Of a stretch of DNA of 32,812 nt, positions 19,874-27,189 are shown one piece after another. Numbering within the stretch: the first letter of the stretch is position 1; each line of letters opens with the position of its first letter. Under the pieces are notes generated by a model. The model did not search any database, was not told where the DNA came from, and saw only the letters and a program-made list of their open reading frames with translations. Source of the stretch: Vicinamibacteria bacterium (GTDB lineage Bacteria; Acidobacteriota; Vicinamibacteria; Fen-336). A program made the position numbers and the translations under genes. The stretch is from NCBI GenBank assembly GCA_035570235.1, contig DATMML010000127.1, positions 1-32,812 on the forward strand. The letters run 5' to 3'.

Positions 19874-19903
19874 ATTATTTGCCCCCCCCGGCAATGTTGT
19901 CAA
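19874..19903 (-). promoter_or_regulatory. Sigma70-type promoter of accBC
   Basis: On the minus strand: a perfect TTGACA (19903-19898), an 18-bp spacer containing a run of eight G, and AATAAT (19879-19874). The expected start of transcription is near 19867, about 43 nt before the TTG start of accB. This separates accBC from the roadblock gene, which ends at 19925. Confidence 0.7.
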
Positions 19904-19924
19904 GGAACGGACGCGGGCGCGGCG

Positions 19925-20290
19925 TTACTGGAACTCGCTTTCGAGGCTGAGGCTGGCCAAGCGGAGGACGAAACGGGCGCGCCCGGTGAGGGCGCCCGGG
20001 GAAAGGGCGGCGAAGAGGAAGTAGTCGCGGGTGATCCCTACGAGGAGGGCGATCATCTTCTCCGTCACCACCGTGAGCTCCCGCAGCTCGCCCAGGCCGG
20101 TGTCGCTGGCGGTGGAGACGCTGGCGCGCAGAAGCGTGGTGTACTCCGCGGCCACCGCATCCAGGTTGGGGTCGGGCCGCACGGTCAGGCGCTCGATGGG
20201 GATGCCGTCGGTGCCCATGATCATTAGGACCTGGGTCTCCGGCACCCGCTCCGCGACCCCTCTCAAGACGTTTGCGAAAGCAGCCGCCAC
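19925..20290 (-). CDS. Roadblock/LC7 domain protein (MglB-like)
   Basis: The 121-aa protein is a single roadblock/LC7 fold. It has an N-terminal helix FANVLRGVAERVPETQVLMI, a strand-turn MGTDGIPIERL typical of the family, a central Ala-rich helix, and the later strands VTEKMIALLVGITRDYFLFAAL. Bacterial roadblock proteins bind small Ras-like GTPases (MglA, activated by MglB) and set cell polarity and pilus position. No GTPase gene is in this window. It starts with GTG just 3 bp after the TPR gene stop, so the two are cotranscribed. Proximity to pil genes makes a motility or polarity role attractive but unproven. Confidence 0.8.
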   Translation of the reverse strand: MAAAFANVLRGVAERVPETQVLMIMGTDGIPIERLTVRPDPNLDAVAAEYTTLLRASVSTASDTGLGELRELTVVTEKMIALLVGITRDYFLFAALSPGALTGRARFVLRLASLSLESEFQ

Positions 20291-20293
20291 CCC

Positions 20294-21637
20294 TTACCCC
20301 CTCTTGATCGCCGCCAACATGTCCTCGAAGCGCGCGATCGTCTGCTCCAGGACGCGACGCCGCTCCGCCCGCGCGTCGGCGGTGGGCCCTCCGGATGTGG
20401 GCGGGCTCGCGCCGTGGGGAGCCCGGTCGACGGCGGTGATCTCCGCCAGCCGCGCCCGCAAGCGCTCGTTTTCCGGCTCCTTTTGCAGAAGCTCCTTGTA
20501 GACCTCCACGGCCTGCTCGGTGAAGCCCTGCTTGAAATAGAGCTCGGCCAGGGTCGAGGACGAAAGCCCCGGGGTCTCGGAGGGCGGCGGCGGGACTGGG
20601 GTTGGCTCGGGCTCGAAGATCAGGTCGGGCTCCCTCGGCGGGGGCAGCGGCTCCCGAGGGAAAGGAGCCACCACGGGGGGGGACACCGTCCGGGCCTCGG
20701 CCTCGCCCTGGTCGGTCAGCCGGCGCCCGGGGCTGGGCTCGGGGGCGAGGGGGGCCCCACCACGCGTCTCGAACGGCGCCTCCAGGTCGAAGCTCACTTC
20801 GGTCGCGGGGGTGAACGGGATATCCAGGGGCAGGGGGGGAGCGGGTGGGGGCTCGACCGCCCGCGGAGTCTCGAGCGGCGGGGCCGCGGGAGGGGGTGGG
20901 GGGGGAGGTGGCTCCGGTGGGGACGGCACCGCGGACGCCACGGGGCCGGGCGCCTCCGGCGCCGCTTCGAACGGCGCCTCCAGGTCGAAGCTCACCTCGC
21001 TCGGGGGCGTAAACGGCACCGGGGGCGGCGCCGGAGCGGATGTGGGCTCGGCCGCTCTCGGAGCCTCCATCGGCGGGGCCGCGGGCGGCAGCGGAGGCTC
21101 TTCCACCGGGGAGGGCTCGCGGGCGACCGGCGGGGCGGGCGCCTCGGCCATCGCGGTCGGCCCGGGAGGGAGGGGCGGCCGAGCGGCTGCCGGCGGAGGT
21201 GGGGGCGTAGCCTTGCGCAACGTGGGGGCGCCCAGCCTCTCTTCCAGGACACGGATCTGGCTCTCGACCTGTCGGTCCCCGGGAGCCAAGCGCAGCGTCG
21301 CGCGGTACTGCAACAACGCCGAACCGAGATCCCCCATGGCTTCCAGGGTCTCCCCCAAGAAGCGGCTGGCCAGGATGTTGTCGGGGGCGCCCCTCAAGAC
21401 CGCCTCGAATTGGGCCCGGGCCCCGGCGAGGTCGCCCGTGTCTAGGTAAGCCCGCCCCAGGGTCATATGAGCGGAGGTGTAGGCCGGATGCTGGAGCAAG
21501 CCCGTGCGGGCCACGCGGATGGCATCCGAGAGCTCTCCCTCCTTGCGCAGTTCCTCCGCCAGCTGGGCGAACAGCCGGGAGCCCGGCTCTTTGTCCAGGC
21601 GCCTACGAAGCTCGTCGATGCGGGTGTTGTCGGCCAC
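20294..21637 (-). CDS. TPR protein with long proline-rich middle
   Basis: The 447-aa protein has three to four TPR-like helical repeats at the N-terminus (about 5-125; for example AHMTLGRAYLDTGDLAGAR), a very Pro/Ala-rich low-complexity middle (about 140-360) and one more TPR near 365-400 (LAELYFKQGFTEQAVEVYKELL), then a short helical end. No signal peptide or membrane segment is visible, so it is probably cytoplasmic. The middle contains two copies of a 38-39-residue unit ending EVSFDLEAPFE. It has its own promoter (21705-21733) and is followed 3 bp later by the roadblock gene, suggesting a scaffold working with it. Function unknown. Confidence 0.8.
   Translation of the reverse strand: MADNTRIDELRRRLDKEPGSRLFAQLAEELRKEGELSDAIRVARTGLLQHPAYTSAHMTLGRAYLDTGDLAGARAQFEAVLRGAPDNILASRFLGETLEAMGDLGSALLQYRATLRLAPGDRQVESQIRVLEERLGAPTLRKATPPPPPAAARPPLPPGPTAMAEAPAPPVAREPSPVEEPPLPPAAPPMEAPRAAEPTSAPAPPPVPFTPPSEVSFDLEAPFEAAPEAPGPVASAVPSPPEPPPPPPPPAAPPLETPRAVEPPPAPPLPLDIPFTPATEVSFDLEAPFETRGGAPLAPEPSPGRRLTDQGEAEARTVSPPVVAPFPREPLPPPREPDLIFEPEPTPVPPPPSETPGLSSSTLAELYFKQGFTEQAVEVYKELLQKEPENERLRARLAEITAVDRAPHGASPPTSGGPTADARAERRRVLEQTIARFEDMLAAIKRG
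20768..21085 (-). repeat. Two direct copies inside the TPR gene, 198 bp apart
   Basis: Copies at about 20966-21085 and 20768-20890 encode 38-39 residues from APP(M/L)E(A/T)PRA to EVSFDLEAPFE. A 28-bp core is identical in both (20968-20995 and 20770-20797). The spacing of 198 bp equals 66 codons, so the duplication keeps the frame. Confidence 0.85.
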
Positions 21638-21704
21638 GGTCCCTCAGGGGCTTCCGCGCCCCGGACTGGCAAGCGGAGAGCGGCGCTGGGTCGAGGTCGC
21701 GGCT

Positions 21705-21733
21705 ACGCTATCACGGAGGCCGGGAACGTTCAA
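21705..21733 (-). promoter_or_regulatory. Sigma70-type promoter with extended -10 for the TPR-roadblock pair
   Basis: On the minus strand TTGAAC (21733-21728), a 17-bp spacer and TAGCGT (21710-21705), the latter preceded by TGA so that it fits the extended -10 form TGN. The expected start near 21698 gives a leader of about 60 nt before the ATG at 21637. It lies in the 151-bp gap after the pilus-linked lipoprotein genes. Confidence 0.6.
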
Positions 21734-21788
21734 AACACTGCGGAGCCGCGCGCCTCCTTCAGCGGCCGGGGCGGGCCGCCGGGCGTTC

Positions 21789-22247
21789 TTATTCCTGGAG
21801 GATCATGACGGTGCCAAAGAGCGCGTTATTCGCGTCGAAGCTGTACGGACGCGCTGCTATCGTCGCGAATGTGCCCCGGGCGGTGCCCGCGTTGTAGACG
21901 ACCTGGGCCACGCCGTTGGTGTCCGTCGTCACGGAGACACCCGTTTGTAGGAGCCCCACCAGGATGCTGCCCGCTATGATGAATCCGTCCCCTCGCGCGA
22001 GCTGGACGAAGACAGCTTTGCCGGGGGCGGGAGCGCCGTTCTGATCCCTGAGCGTTATCCTCACGATGGACTGGCTGATGCCGTCGGCGTTCAGGACGTC
22101 GGGCGTCGCCGTCAGCTGGACGGAGAGACCCAGTTCGGAGGGCCCGACCAGGCCAGGAACGGAGACCCGGTCGAGCTTGTCACATCCGCTCAGCCCGAGG
22201 ATCAGAGCAAGCGGCCACAGACGTCTTTGAGTGCTGGAAAGTCTCAT
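21789..22247 (-). CDS. Small lipoprotein with invasin-like Ig (Big_1-type) domain
   Basis: The 152-aa protein has a charged start, a hydrophobic stretch and the lipobox LSGC (Cys about 22), so it should be lipidated after signal peptidase II cleavage. Residues about 40-150 look like a bacterial Ig-like domain of the invasin type: LSVQLTATPDVLNADGISQSIV, LRDQNGAPAPGKAVFV, and TTDTNGVAQVVYNAG. Such domains are beta-sandwich spacers on cell surfaces. It starts 15 bp after the preceding lipoprotein gene with GGGAGAGG upstream and is the last gene of the pilus cluster. It may be an outer-membrane partner of the secretin; that role is inferred from position only. Confidence 0.75.
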   Translation of the reverse strand: MRLSSTQRRLWPLALILGLSGCDKLDRVSVPGLVGPSELGLSVQLTATPDVLNADGISQSIVRITLRDQNGAPAPGKAVFVQLARGDGFIIAGSILVGLLQTGVSVTTDTNGVAQVVYNAGTARGTFATIAARPYSFDANNALFGTVMILQE

Positions 22248-22262
22248 GGCAGCCTCTCTCCC

Positions 22263-22883
22263 CTAGCCGGTTATCGCGCCCGGCGCGCAGGCGGTCAGCT
22301 TGTCCCCGAAATCGGAGAAATCGATCTGCAACCGCCCGGTGGCCGTCATCGTTTGACCAATCGTCGTCTCGGCATGGAGGGTGATCTGGGCAAAAACGGT
22401 CAGGACCGGGGCCCCACTGTTCCCCGCCGCGAGCTGGATGAGGGGGGGCTCCAGTTTGGCCTGCCGCCGGACCACTTCGATAGGGATGACTGCATTCCCC
22501 CCGGAGAGCACCTGCACCGTGACGTTCCCGCTGATCGCGTAGGGCACGTCCACGCCCTGCACTCCGCGGCCATCGGAGCGGAAGTACTGGACTTCGTACC
22601 GAGTGACGACGACGTCGCCCCGGAAGTCGAGGTTGGTGAGGTTCGGGTTCTTGAGGTGGTTCTCCACGCGGACACCGACGAGATCCGGACAGATGAAGGA
22701 CAGCGGCGGCGTTGCAAGCTCCCCCGAGACGACATCCGAGTCGAGCTGGCCGCCGCCGTTAATGCTCGTGATGTTGAACAGAATCGGCGAGTTGCCATTG
22801 TTGGCGTAGTTGGGGTTGAGGTTGCAGGAGGTCATGGCCAGACCCCCCAGCGTGACCAGGGAAAGGGCGGGCAGCAGCTTCAT
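22263..22883 (-). CDS. Predicted envelope lipoprotein of unknown function, downstream of pilQ
   Basis: ATG 22883 has GGAGGAG six bases upstream and starts a 206-aa protein with a signal sequence ending LAMTSC, an imperfect lipobox (Met at -3). The mature part is rich in beta-type segments: DFRGDVVVTRYEVQYF, ISGNVTVQVLSGG, and a C-terminal VFAQITLHAETTIGQTMTA followed by FSDFGDK. I do not recognise a named family; similar small beta-rich lipoproteins occur near pilus genes in other bacteria as far as I recall. The frame is open upstream to an ATG overlapping the pilQ stop (TAATG at 22985), which would put about 34 residues before the signal sequence; the inner start is better supported. Confidence 0.7.
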   Translation of the reverse strand: MKLLPALSLVTLGGLAMTSCNLNPNYANNGNSPILFNITSINGGGQLDSDVVSGELATPPLSFICPDLVGVRVENHLKNPNLTNLDFRGDVVVTRYEVQYFRSDGRGVQGVDVPYAISGNVTVQVLSGGNAVIPIEVVRRQAKLEPPLIQLAAGNSGAPVLTVFAQITLHAETTIGQTMTATGRLQIDFSDFGDKLTACAPGAITG

Positions 22884-22984
22884 TTGACTCCTCCGGAGCT
22901 CGCGCAGGGGCCGGGAGCACGGCGGGCGATCGGACCCCTCGCGCGGGGCTGGGTTCGTGGCGGGCAACATGACGTTCATGGCCA

Positions 22985-25396
22985 TTACCCCTTCGTGATC
23001 CGAGGCGTGATGAAGAGGAGCAACTCGTTGTTGGTGGACGTTACGAAGCGGTTCCGGAAGAGGTAGCCCAAGAGCGGGATCTTGCTCAGGAACGGCGTCC
23101 TCTGTTGGTTCGTCTGCTCGTTGCTCTGGTAGATGCCACCCACGACCGCGGTGGACCCGTCTTTCACGAGGACGATGGTCTTGGCGGACTGCGTGTTGAT
23201 GGGCGGAATCCCGTTCACCAGGTTGCTGAAGTCGGCGGCGTTGTTCTCCACCTCGAGGTTGAGGATCACGGTGCCGGCGTCGGTGATCTGGGGGGTCACT
23301 TTCAGGGTGAGCACCGCGTCCTTGAAGACCACGGTGACCGTGTTGTTGGCCACGGTCTGGATGGGGATCTGGACGCCCTGCTTGATCTCGGCCGCCTGAT
23401 TGTTCTGGGTCGTGACCTTGGGCGTGGACAGGAGGCGACCCCGGCCTTGCCGCTCGAGGGCGGTCAGAGCCAGATCCAGGTTGAAACTGCCCAGGACGTT
23501 GCCCAGGGAGATGCCGATCGCGGAGTTGAACTGGGATGCGGGCAGGTTGACGGCGTACCCGCGGCCGGCGGTACCGATGCCCGCTTTGGATGCCTGGCCG
23601 CTCTGGTCCGCGGGCAGGCCGGAGCCCGGCACGGAGCCGCCGTTGAGGATGATCGAGTTGGGGAAGGCCACACCGGTCGTGTTGCCGAGGCGGGGGGAAT
23701 ACTCTTGGTTGAATCCCCACTGGATGCCGAGGTCACGCGTGAAGTTTCGGGTCGTGACCACGATCCGGGCTTCGATCTCGACCTGGGGCGTGGCTCGATC
23801 GAGCTCCGCGATCAGGTCCTTGGACTTCTCCACGTAGTTCGGGAGGTCCCGAATGATGATGGTGTTGGTACGGGTGTCGACGTTGATCTGACCGCGGGCT
23901 GAGAGGGCTCCCGCCTTCTTGATCACGTCCGACATCTCGCCGGCCTTCGCGTAGGAGATCCTCTTGGTGAAATCGATGAGGTCTCCAGCCAGAGCCTTCT
24001 CCTCCTGGAGCTTGCGCCGGTCTTGCTCTTCCTTCTGGAGGTCGGTGAGCTTGGCGATGCGAATGACGTTCTCCTCCAGGGTGTAGCCGAGCCCATTGGT
24101 CTTGAGGATCAGGTCCAGGGCCTGGTCCCAGGGCACCTCCGTGAGCTTGAGGGTGACCTTCCCGCTGACCCCGGGGTTCACGACCACGTTCAGCCCGCTG
24201 ATGTCGGCGAAGAGCCGGAAGATGTCCTGGAGGTCGCCGTCCTTGAAGTCGAGGCTTATGGGGGGGCCGGTGAAGGTCTTGCCCGTCTGTCCGAGGGTCT
24301 GCCCCTCGAACGACTCCTTGGGCGGAATCTGGGGCTCGGGGAGGGCGGGCATGGTCAAAGCCGCGGGGGCGGGGCTGAGAGCCGCGGGCGCGGCCGCCAC
24401 TACGGGCACGGGCACGGGGGCCGCCGCCGCCGGCTCGGGAGCCGTCCGCAGCGCCGCCAGCGGGGCGGGCGTCGGCTCTTGTCCACCTTCCCCGAACAGG
24501 ATCTTTAGCCCGTCGGCGCCTTCAACGATCCGGTAGGGGGCCCGGGCGGAGAGGTCCAGGACCAGTCGGGCGACCTTCGGGGAGGCCGCGCTGAATTGGG
24601 CCAGGCGGACCTTGCGCACCGGCTTCTGGTTTACTTCCAAGGCCCGCACCGAGGCCCGGGCGGTCACATCCGGAAAGTCCACCACCAGCCGGTCGGGGTT
24701 GCCGAGGAAGAAGTCCTGATACTGCAGACGCCCGTTGGCGCGGACCGTGAAAACGAGCTGGCCAGCGTCCTCCGCCTGCGCGACCCCGAGGATCTGGGTG
24801 GCATGCGGGGCGTTCTTGGGCACCGCCTTCTCGGCGGCTGCGGCCTTCTCTGGGCGTGGTGCCGGTACCTTGTCCGCGCTCGGGGCCGGCGGCTCGTCCT
24901 TGGCCACCTCGACGACGGGGGCGGGTGCGGGCGCGGCTGCGGAGGGAGCCACGGGGGCGCTTTCGGGCGGCCGCGCGGAGGCGGTGGCCGTCGGGCGCTC
25001 AAAGACGAGGTTCAGGTCCTTGCCTCGCGAGAAGATCTGGTAGGGCACGAGGCTGGCCAGACGCACCTCCAGCCGGGCAAGGTTTCGCCCGTCCGCGCGG
25101 GCCAGGCTCGTGACCCGCAGCGACTCCACTTCCCGCGTTCCCACGCTGATGCGGGAGGGGATCTTTGAGGCGTCCACCTCCGGGACATCCACCACGAGGG
25201 TCAGAGGGTCGGGACTGTAGTAGGTGTAAGCCAGAGGACCCGTGCACACGATGATTAACCGTGTGGAATGGTCGTTGCTTTCCTGGCGAATGTCGGAAAT
25301 GGCCGTCGGGGTGTGCTCCTGGGCCAGCGTGGGCTGAGCCCGCGCGGTCAGGATGACGGCCGCAAAAAGGGCTGACCCAGCGAGCTTCGCTTTCAT
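22985..25396 (-). CDS. pilQ: Type IV pilus secretin PilQ
   Basis: Forms the outer-membrane pore through which the pilus passes. From ATG 25396 it has 803 aa: a signal peptide ending near QPTLAQ (about 26), a first AMIN domain (about 30-130), a Pro/Ala linker, a second AMIN domain (about 197-305), a second Pro/Ala linker, the STN-type N0 domain (about 380-446, ISLDFKDGDLQDIFRLFADI), an N1/NolW domain (about 470-550) and the secretin core with VEIEARIVV, LLSTPKVTTQNNQ, GVQIPIQTV, VGGIYQ and the terminal NELLLFITPRI. AMIN domains bind peptidoglycan. The start overlaps the pilP stop (ATGA). The frame is open further upstream over pilP, but that part is antiparallel noise without a signal peptide. 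Confidence 0.96.
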   Translation of the reverse strand: MKAKLAGSALFAAVILTARAQPTLAQEHTPTAISDIRQESNDHSTRLIIVCTGPLAYTYYSPDPLTLVVDVPEVDASKIPSRISVGTREVESLRVTSLARADGRNLARLEVRLASLVPYQIFSRGKDLNLVFERPTATASARPPESAPVAPSAAAPAPAPVVEVAKDEPPAPSADKVPAPRPEKAAAAEKAVPKNAPHATQILGVAQAEDAGQLVFTVRANGRLQYQDFFLGNPDRLVVDFPDVTARASVRALEVNQKPVRKVRLAQFSAASPKVARLVLDLSARAPYRIVEGADGLKILFGEGGQEPTPAPLAALRTAPEPAAAAPVPVPVVAAAPAALSPAPAALTMPALPEPQIPPKESFEGQTLGQTGKTFTGPPISLDFKDGDLQDIFRLFADISGLNVVVNPGVSGKVTLKLTEVPWDQALDLILKTNGLGYTLEENVIRIAKLTDLQKEEQDRRKLQEEKALAGDLIDFTKRISYAKAGEMSDVIKKAGALSARGQINVDTRTNTIIIRDLPNYVEKSKDLIAELDRATPQVEIEARIVVTTRNFTRDLGIQWGFNQEYSPRLGNTTGVAFPNSIILNGGSVPGSGLPADQSGQASKAGIGTAGRGYAVNLPASQFNSAIGISLGNVLGSFNLDLALTALERQGRGRLLSTPKVTTQNNQAAEIKQGVQIPIQTVANNTVTVVFKDAVLTLKVTPQITDAGTVILNLEVENNAADFSNLVNGIPPINTQSAKTIVLVKDGSTAVVGGIYQSNEQTNQQRTPFLSKIPLLGYLFRNRFVTSTNNELLLFITPRITKG

Positions 25397-25932
25397 TGCC
25401 TCGCCTCCTCGGACCCATACAGGCTCTTCTTCAGATCTCGCGTCTTCACCGGTGACAGGGGGTCGGTGACCTCCTGGCGGAAGCTCACGGAACTGGCATC
25501 CACCGCGGTGATTACGCCGTCGAACATCCGCTGGCCCACGGTGACGAAATAGGACTTGCCATCCGTGCCTAGAAAGATCGCGATGTACCCGGACCTCGAC
25601 GCCACCCCGGCACCGCCCCCCGCGGTCTTGACGATGCCTTTCAGGGCGACCTCCTGGATCAGGAAGCCCTCCATGCCCGGCTTGCGCGTCTTGGGCCCGC
25701 GGTCGGCCGCCACCGGCTTCTGGAGGCTCACGAACGGGTCCCGGCGCCCCTGGGGGTTGTAAGTGAAACCTCCGGGGGGAGGCTCCAATTCCTGCTCGAG
25801 GATGCCTTTGATGACGTCCGGCCCCCCTTCCGCCTTGGGTGCCGGGGAGGGGGGGGCCTGGGCCGAGCTGGACACGGCCACCAGGAGGGCGGCCGCGAGC
25901 AGAAGGGGGAGCCTCATCATGGGGTTCCTCAT
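25393..25932 (-). CDS. pilP: Type IV pilus assembly protein PilP
   Basis: Links the PilN/PilO inner-membrane complex to the PilQ secretin in the periplasm. The 179 aa begin with a hydrophobic signal (about 7-25) ending SSSAQA; then come YNPQGRRDPFVSL (the conserved RDPF segment), LKGIVKT, the beta-rich HR-type domain with YFVTVGQRMFDGVITAV, and a charged end. There is no cysteine in the leader, so unlike PilP of Pseudomonas or Neisseria it is not a lipoprotein. The ATG at 25932 overlaps the pilO stop (ATGA); a second ATG at 25920 with GAGGAA just upstream may be used instead. Its own stop overlaps the pilQ start. Confidence 0.93.
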   Translation of the reverse strand: MRNPMMRLPLLLAAALLVAVSSSAQAPPSPAPKAEGGPDVIKGILEQELEPPPGGFTYNPQGRRDPFVSLQKPVAADRGPKTRKPGMEGFLIQEVALKGIVKTAGGGAGVASRSGYIAIFLGTDGKSYFVTVGQRMFDGVITAVDASSVSFRQEVTDPLSPVKTRDLKKSLYGSEEARQ

Positions 25933-26534
25933 CGGCCGGCCGGCCGCGGCGCCCCGGGCGGGGGCGCGGGTGGCGTCTCCACGTAGACAAACGTCGTCGC
26001 GACCGCGGAGGCGCCGATGGTGTTGGAGGCCGTCTGGTTCGGCTGGTTGTGGATCTTGATGCTACCCATGTTGACCAGCCGAGAGAGGCGGCTCACGCGG
26101 TCGAAGAACTGCCCGAGCATGTGGTAGGTGCCTTCCACGTCCACGTTGATGGGAACCTCCTGATAGAAGTCCTTGGTCACGGGCGTGGCGGGCGTGAACC
26201 TCCGGATGACGAGGTTCGACTGGGCGGCCAGGTACTGGACCCGCCGCATCAAGTCCGGGGTCTCCCTCTCCGGTGGGAGGATGCGCTTCAGGGTCTCCAG
26301 CTTGGCCTCAAGCAGTTGGACCTCGCGCTGGAACTCCTGGAGCTTGTTGGCCGTCACCTCGAGGGCCCGGATGTCCTTCTGGAGCTGTTCCAGCCGCGCT
26401 CGCTTGGCCTTCTCCTCGTCGAGCTTGTCGGAGTACCAGAAGTAATAGAACGCCCCGCCCATGAGGGCGGCCAGGAGCAGAGAAACCCCCAGTTGCCCGG
26501 CGAGTGGGAGCCTAGTGAGGCTGTTGTCCGCCAT
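25929..26534 (-). CDS. pilO: Type IV pilus assembly protein PilO
   Basis: Inner-membrane partner of PilN in the alignment complex. The 201 aa have a short cytoplasmic start, one membrane helix (about 13-34), a charged coiled coil (about 37-88, with RARLEQLQKDIRALEV), and a ferredoxin-like periplasmic domain containing RRVQYLAAQSNLVIRRF, VPINVDVEGTYHMLGQFFDRVSRLSRLV and the closing strands. The YHMLGQFFDRVSRL segment is typical of PilO. A Pro/Ala tail follows. It starts 19 bp after pilN and overlaps pilP by four bases. Confidence 0.94.
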   Translation of the reverse strand: MADNSLTRLPLAGQLGVSLLLAALMGGAFYYFWYSDKLDEEKAKRARLEQLQKDIRALEVTANKLQEFQREVQLLEAKLETLKRILPPERETPDLMRRVQYLAAQSNLVIRRFTPATPVTKDFYQEVPINVDVEGTYHMLGQFFDRVSRLSRLVNMGSIKIHNQPNQTASNTIGASAVATTFVYVETPPAPPPGAPRPAGR

Positions 26535-26553
26535 CGCGTTTCTCCCTCCTGCC

Positions 26554-27189
26554 TTAGGGTTTCTTGCCCGCTGCAGCGGGGGGCGGGGGCGCGGCCGCCG
26601 CGGCCGCGGCCGCCGCTCTCTGCTTGGCCGCTAGCTCGGGATCCAGGAACTGGCCCTGCAGGTTGAACTTGATGATGTTGTTGTTCTCGTCGCTGGAGAC
26701 CAGGTCCATGGAGGGAAACCAGCCGCTTCTCTGGAGGGCACTGATGAAATCCGCCACCGAGGTCAAGCCGTTGCTCTCGCCAATCAGCGTCACCCGACCG
26801 GCGTTCTCGTCCAGGTTCGTGAGCCACACGAAGTCGGGCAGGGACTTGGAGATCTCGTCCAGCAGGTGGACGGGGCCCTTCTGCTCCGCCTTCAACCGCT
26901 CGATCAGATTCACCTTGTTTTCGAGCAGCGTCTTCTTGGCCTGGAAAGCATCCACCTGGACCTTGATGGCCTGGAGCTCCCGCTGGCGCTTTTCGTCGGC
27001 CGCGATCTTGGTGTCCAGGTCCTGGAGCACGGAGGTCTGGTACCACCAGGCCGCCGCGCAGGCGAAGGCCATGCCCCCCGCAAAAAGAGTGAGGAGGAGA
27101 TAGGCCTGGAGAGCGCCCGGAGTGGAGGGCGCAGTCGCCTTCTTCTGCTTGGTCGGTCGATCCGGGGCGAGGAGGTTGACGCGGATCAT
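26554..27189 (-). CDS. pilN: Type IV pilus assembly protein PilN
   Basis: Bitopic inner-membrane protein that contacts PilM through its cytoplasmic N-terminus and pairs with PilO. The 211 aa start MIRVNLLAPDRP, a close version of the conserved INLLP motif that docks into PilM. One membrane helix lies at about 27-48, followed by a coiled coil (about 55-100) and a periplasmic domain with WLTNLDENAGRVTLIGESN and the helix VADFISALQRSGWF. The C-terminus is a low-complexity Ala/Pro run encoded by GCC-rich repeats around 26575-26625. The start overlaps the pilM stop (ATGA). Confidence 0.94.
   Translation of the reverse strand: MIRVNLLAPDRPTKQKKATAPSTPGALQAYLLLTLFAGGMAFACAAAWWYQTSVLQDLDTKIAADEKRQRELQAIKVQVDAFQAKKTLLENKVNLIERLKAEQKGPVHLLDEISKSLPDFVWLTNLDENAGRVTLIGESNGLTSVADFISALQRSGWFPSMDLVSSDENNNIIKFNLQGQFLDPELAAKQRAAAAAAAAAPPPPAAAGKKP

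Noticed and set aside
21738-21788. Intrinsic terminator after the Ig-domain lipoprotein gene
   Set aside because: Only a 4-bp GGAG/CTCC stem could be found near the short T-run; too weak.
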